A stretch of DNA of 64,000 nt from Halocynthiibacter styelae (lineage in GTDB: Bacteria; Pseudomonadota; Alphaproteobacteria; Rhodobacterales; Rhodobacteraceae): assembly GCF_016123485.1 (NCBI RefSeq), contig NZ_JADCKQ010000004.1, positions 186,001 through 250,000 of the forward strand. Direction: 5' to 3'. Positions 62,640 to 64,000 of this stretch are shown one piece after another (positions within the stretch are counted from its first letter, which is position 1; each line of letters starts with the position of its first letter). The notes below the pieces were generated by a model. That model was not told where the DNA came from. It was given only the letters and a program-made list of their open reading frames with translations, and searched no databases. Position numbers and translations under genes: made by a program.

Positions 62640-64000
62640 TTAGTTGGCCCATTCCCAGGGCCGCGTAAATTTACCCAAACAATCAACAACAGCTTGATCC
62701 GCAACATCACCTGTCTTCACAAGCTGCGCAACAAGCCCGCGTTTTTTATCGTCAATCACCACAGTCACCTGCGCCGCAACCCCTGACTCTGTCAGGGCCG
62801 CATTGTAAATCCGGGTAATCGCGCTTTTACGCAGGTCCGGTTTAAACACCTTACCCACCGCTGTTTTCGGCAATTCAGCCATGATTTCGATATACTTCGG
62901 ATTCGCGGCCCGTTCGTGGATATGCTCTTTCGCATAAGCCATCAGTTCCTCTGACGTCACGGACGCGCCTTCCACCAGCTCAACATAGGCACAGGGGATC
63001 TCACCGGCATGCCCATCGGGTTGACCAATGGCACCAACGAAACCAACCGCAGGGTGACCTGCTAACGCTTCTTCGATCTCTGCGGGGTCAATATTGTGAC
63101 CGCCACGAATAATCAGATCTTTTGCACGTCCAGTGATGAACAGATAGCCTTCCGCATCAATCCGGCCCAGATCACCCGTGCGCAGGTATACATCATGATG
63201 GAAGAGATCATGGTTCTTGTCGACTTCTGTGTAAGTTGAACCTTCAAATACGCCCGGATTATCGATGCAGATTTCCCCGATTTCATCGGTCCCACATTCA
63301 ACAGGTCCATCCGGCCCATTTTTCAGAATTTTCACATCACAATGGGGAAAGGTCATCCCAACGGAACCGGTTTTCTTGTTCCCACCCGGAGGGTTACAGG
63401 AAACCAGACAGGTTGCTTCTGTCAGACCGTACCCTTCGATGATCTGCACGCCGGTGGCCTCTTCAAAACGGCGATATAGTTCCAATGGCAGTGGCGAAGA
63501 CCCAGAAAATGCCCCAGATAATGTGGAAATATCCGCATCAATTGGACGCTGCATCAGAGCAGAAAGCGCTGTGGGTACGGTGACAAGGAAGGTCACCTTA
63601 TAGCGTTCACAGAGCTTCCAGAAGTTATCAAACACACCGTCCCCGCGGTAGCCGGCCGGCGTCGGGAAAATCACATGTGACGCTGCGCCGATCATCGACA
63701 TCATAATCGGATAGACCGCGAAGACATGGAACAGCGGCAACGGACACATGACGTTATCTTCAGGCCGGAACAGCAGGGTTGAACCCAGCCAGCCGTTGTA
63801 AATCATGCCGGAATATTTGTGCTGGGCCACCTTCGGCATGCCAGTTGTGCCGCCGGTGTGGAAATAGGCCGCGACGCGATCCTCTTTCTTATCCTCAAAG
63901 TCCAGTGTCTTGTTCTGTTTTGCCATTTCCGCGTTGAAGTTGAGGACGCGCGCAGAATGACCCGAAGGATTCTTCGGTCGAATCAGAGGCACAATCCAGG
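62640..64000 (-). CDS. Acyl-CoA synthetase (AMP-binding), N-terminal part outside window
   Basis: At least 453 residues to the stop at 62640; the frame is open at the right edge, so the start is missing. Adenylate-forming motifs: P-loop YFHTGGTTGMPK (A3), IEGYGLTEAT (A5), YLRTGDLG (A7), ITGRAKDLIIRGGHNIDP (A8) and PKTAVGKVFK with the acyl-activating lysine (A10). It makes acyl-CoA via acyl-AMP; chain length is unknown. Unrelated to the pilus genes it converges on. Confidence 0.9.
   Translation of the reverse strand, partial: WIVPLIRPKNPSGHSARVLNFNAEMAKQNKTLDFEDKKEDRVAAYFHTGGTTGMPKVAQHKYSGMIYNGWLGSTLLFRPEDNVMCPLPLFHVFAVYPIMMSMIGAASHVIFPTPAGYRGDGVFDNFWKLCERYKVTFLVTVPTALSALMQRPIDADISTLSGAFSGSSPLPLELYRRFEEATGVQIIEGYGLTEATCLVSCNPPGGNKKTGSVGMTFPHCDVKILKNGPDGPVECGTDEIGEICIDNPGVFEGSTYTEVDKNHDLFHHDVYLRTGDLGRIDAEGYLFITGRAKDLIIRGGHNIDPAEIEEALAGHPAVGFVGAIGQPDGHAGEIPCAYVELVEGASVTSEELMAYAKEHIHERAANPKYIEIMAELPKTAVGKVFKPDLRKSAITRIYNAALTESGVAAQVTVVIDDKKRGLVAQLVKTGDVADQAVVDCLGKFTRPWEWAN

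Overview
The window looks like the chromosome of a marine-type alphaproteobacterium of the Rhodobacterales (Roseobacter group). The pointers are the gene content (phnCDE with a hexapeptide transferase, TRAP transporters, a DUF1127 gene followed by CCUCCUCCC hairpins, a biotin-type pyruvate carboxylase, BKACE and CaiB-type enzymes), the moderately GC-rich coding style, and the conserved mraZ-to-murD order.

Layout. 1-5.9 kb: edge of a membrane sensor-like gene, then a leftward operon phnC-phnD-phnE-phnE plus a hexapeptide acetyltransferase (phosphonate or phosphate-ester uptake, no C-P lyase genes here). 6.4-8.0 kb: a GMC flavoprotein oxidoreductase. 8-17.2 kb: division and cell-wall cluster mraZ-rsmH-ftsL-ftsI-murE-murF-mraY-murD, tightly overlapped and leftward, with CCCA/TGGG repeats that match an MraZ operator far upstream. 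17.8-23.5 kb: mrp/apbC, a DUF1127 gene with six tandem CCTCCTCCC-loop hairpins (cuckoo/CcsR-type sRNAs), a Pho-box-like repeat, the phosphate permease pit, an unknown membrane protein, and a divergent Lrp/LysE pair. 23.5-29.7 kb: UvrD/PcrA helicase and pyruvate carboxylase.

29.8-37.4 kb: a 7.5-kb integrated element bounded by perfect 47-bp direct repeats, the right copy being the 3' part of a complete tRNA-Arg(CCT). It carries integrase, excisionase, an ERF/YqaJ recombination pair, two HNH nucleases, an overlapping i-spanin/o-spanin pair, a zinc-ribbon gene and an AT-richer phytanoyl-CoA-dioxygenase-like cargo gene. No capsid, tail or terminase gene is visible, so it is either a decayed prophage or a phage-satellite-like element.

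37.5-48.9 kb: mixed metabolic and housekeeping genes (BKACE, CoA transferase, serine hydrolase, DUF2332, pth, rplY, phzF, MAPEG, two identical tRNA-Gly). Two genes here carry single in-frame nonsense codons, and an 8-bp CCGGTTTT repeat lies upstream of pth. 48.9-53.9 kb: a LysR regulator divergent from a TRAP transporter and an agmatinase-like ureohydrolase, which together look like uptake and hydrolysis of a guanidino compound.

54.1-62.6 kb: an acyltransferase, a flippase-like membrane protein, DprE1-like and DprE2-like enzymes and a HAD-UbiA fusion. This is a set for making a polyprenyl-phosphate-linked arabinofuranose donor. It sits directly beside a lytic transglycosylase, two Flp pilins and CpaB, which suggests a pilin or envelope arabinosylation pathway. 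The window ends inside an acyl-CoA synthetase gene.
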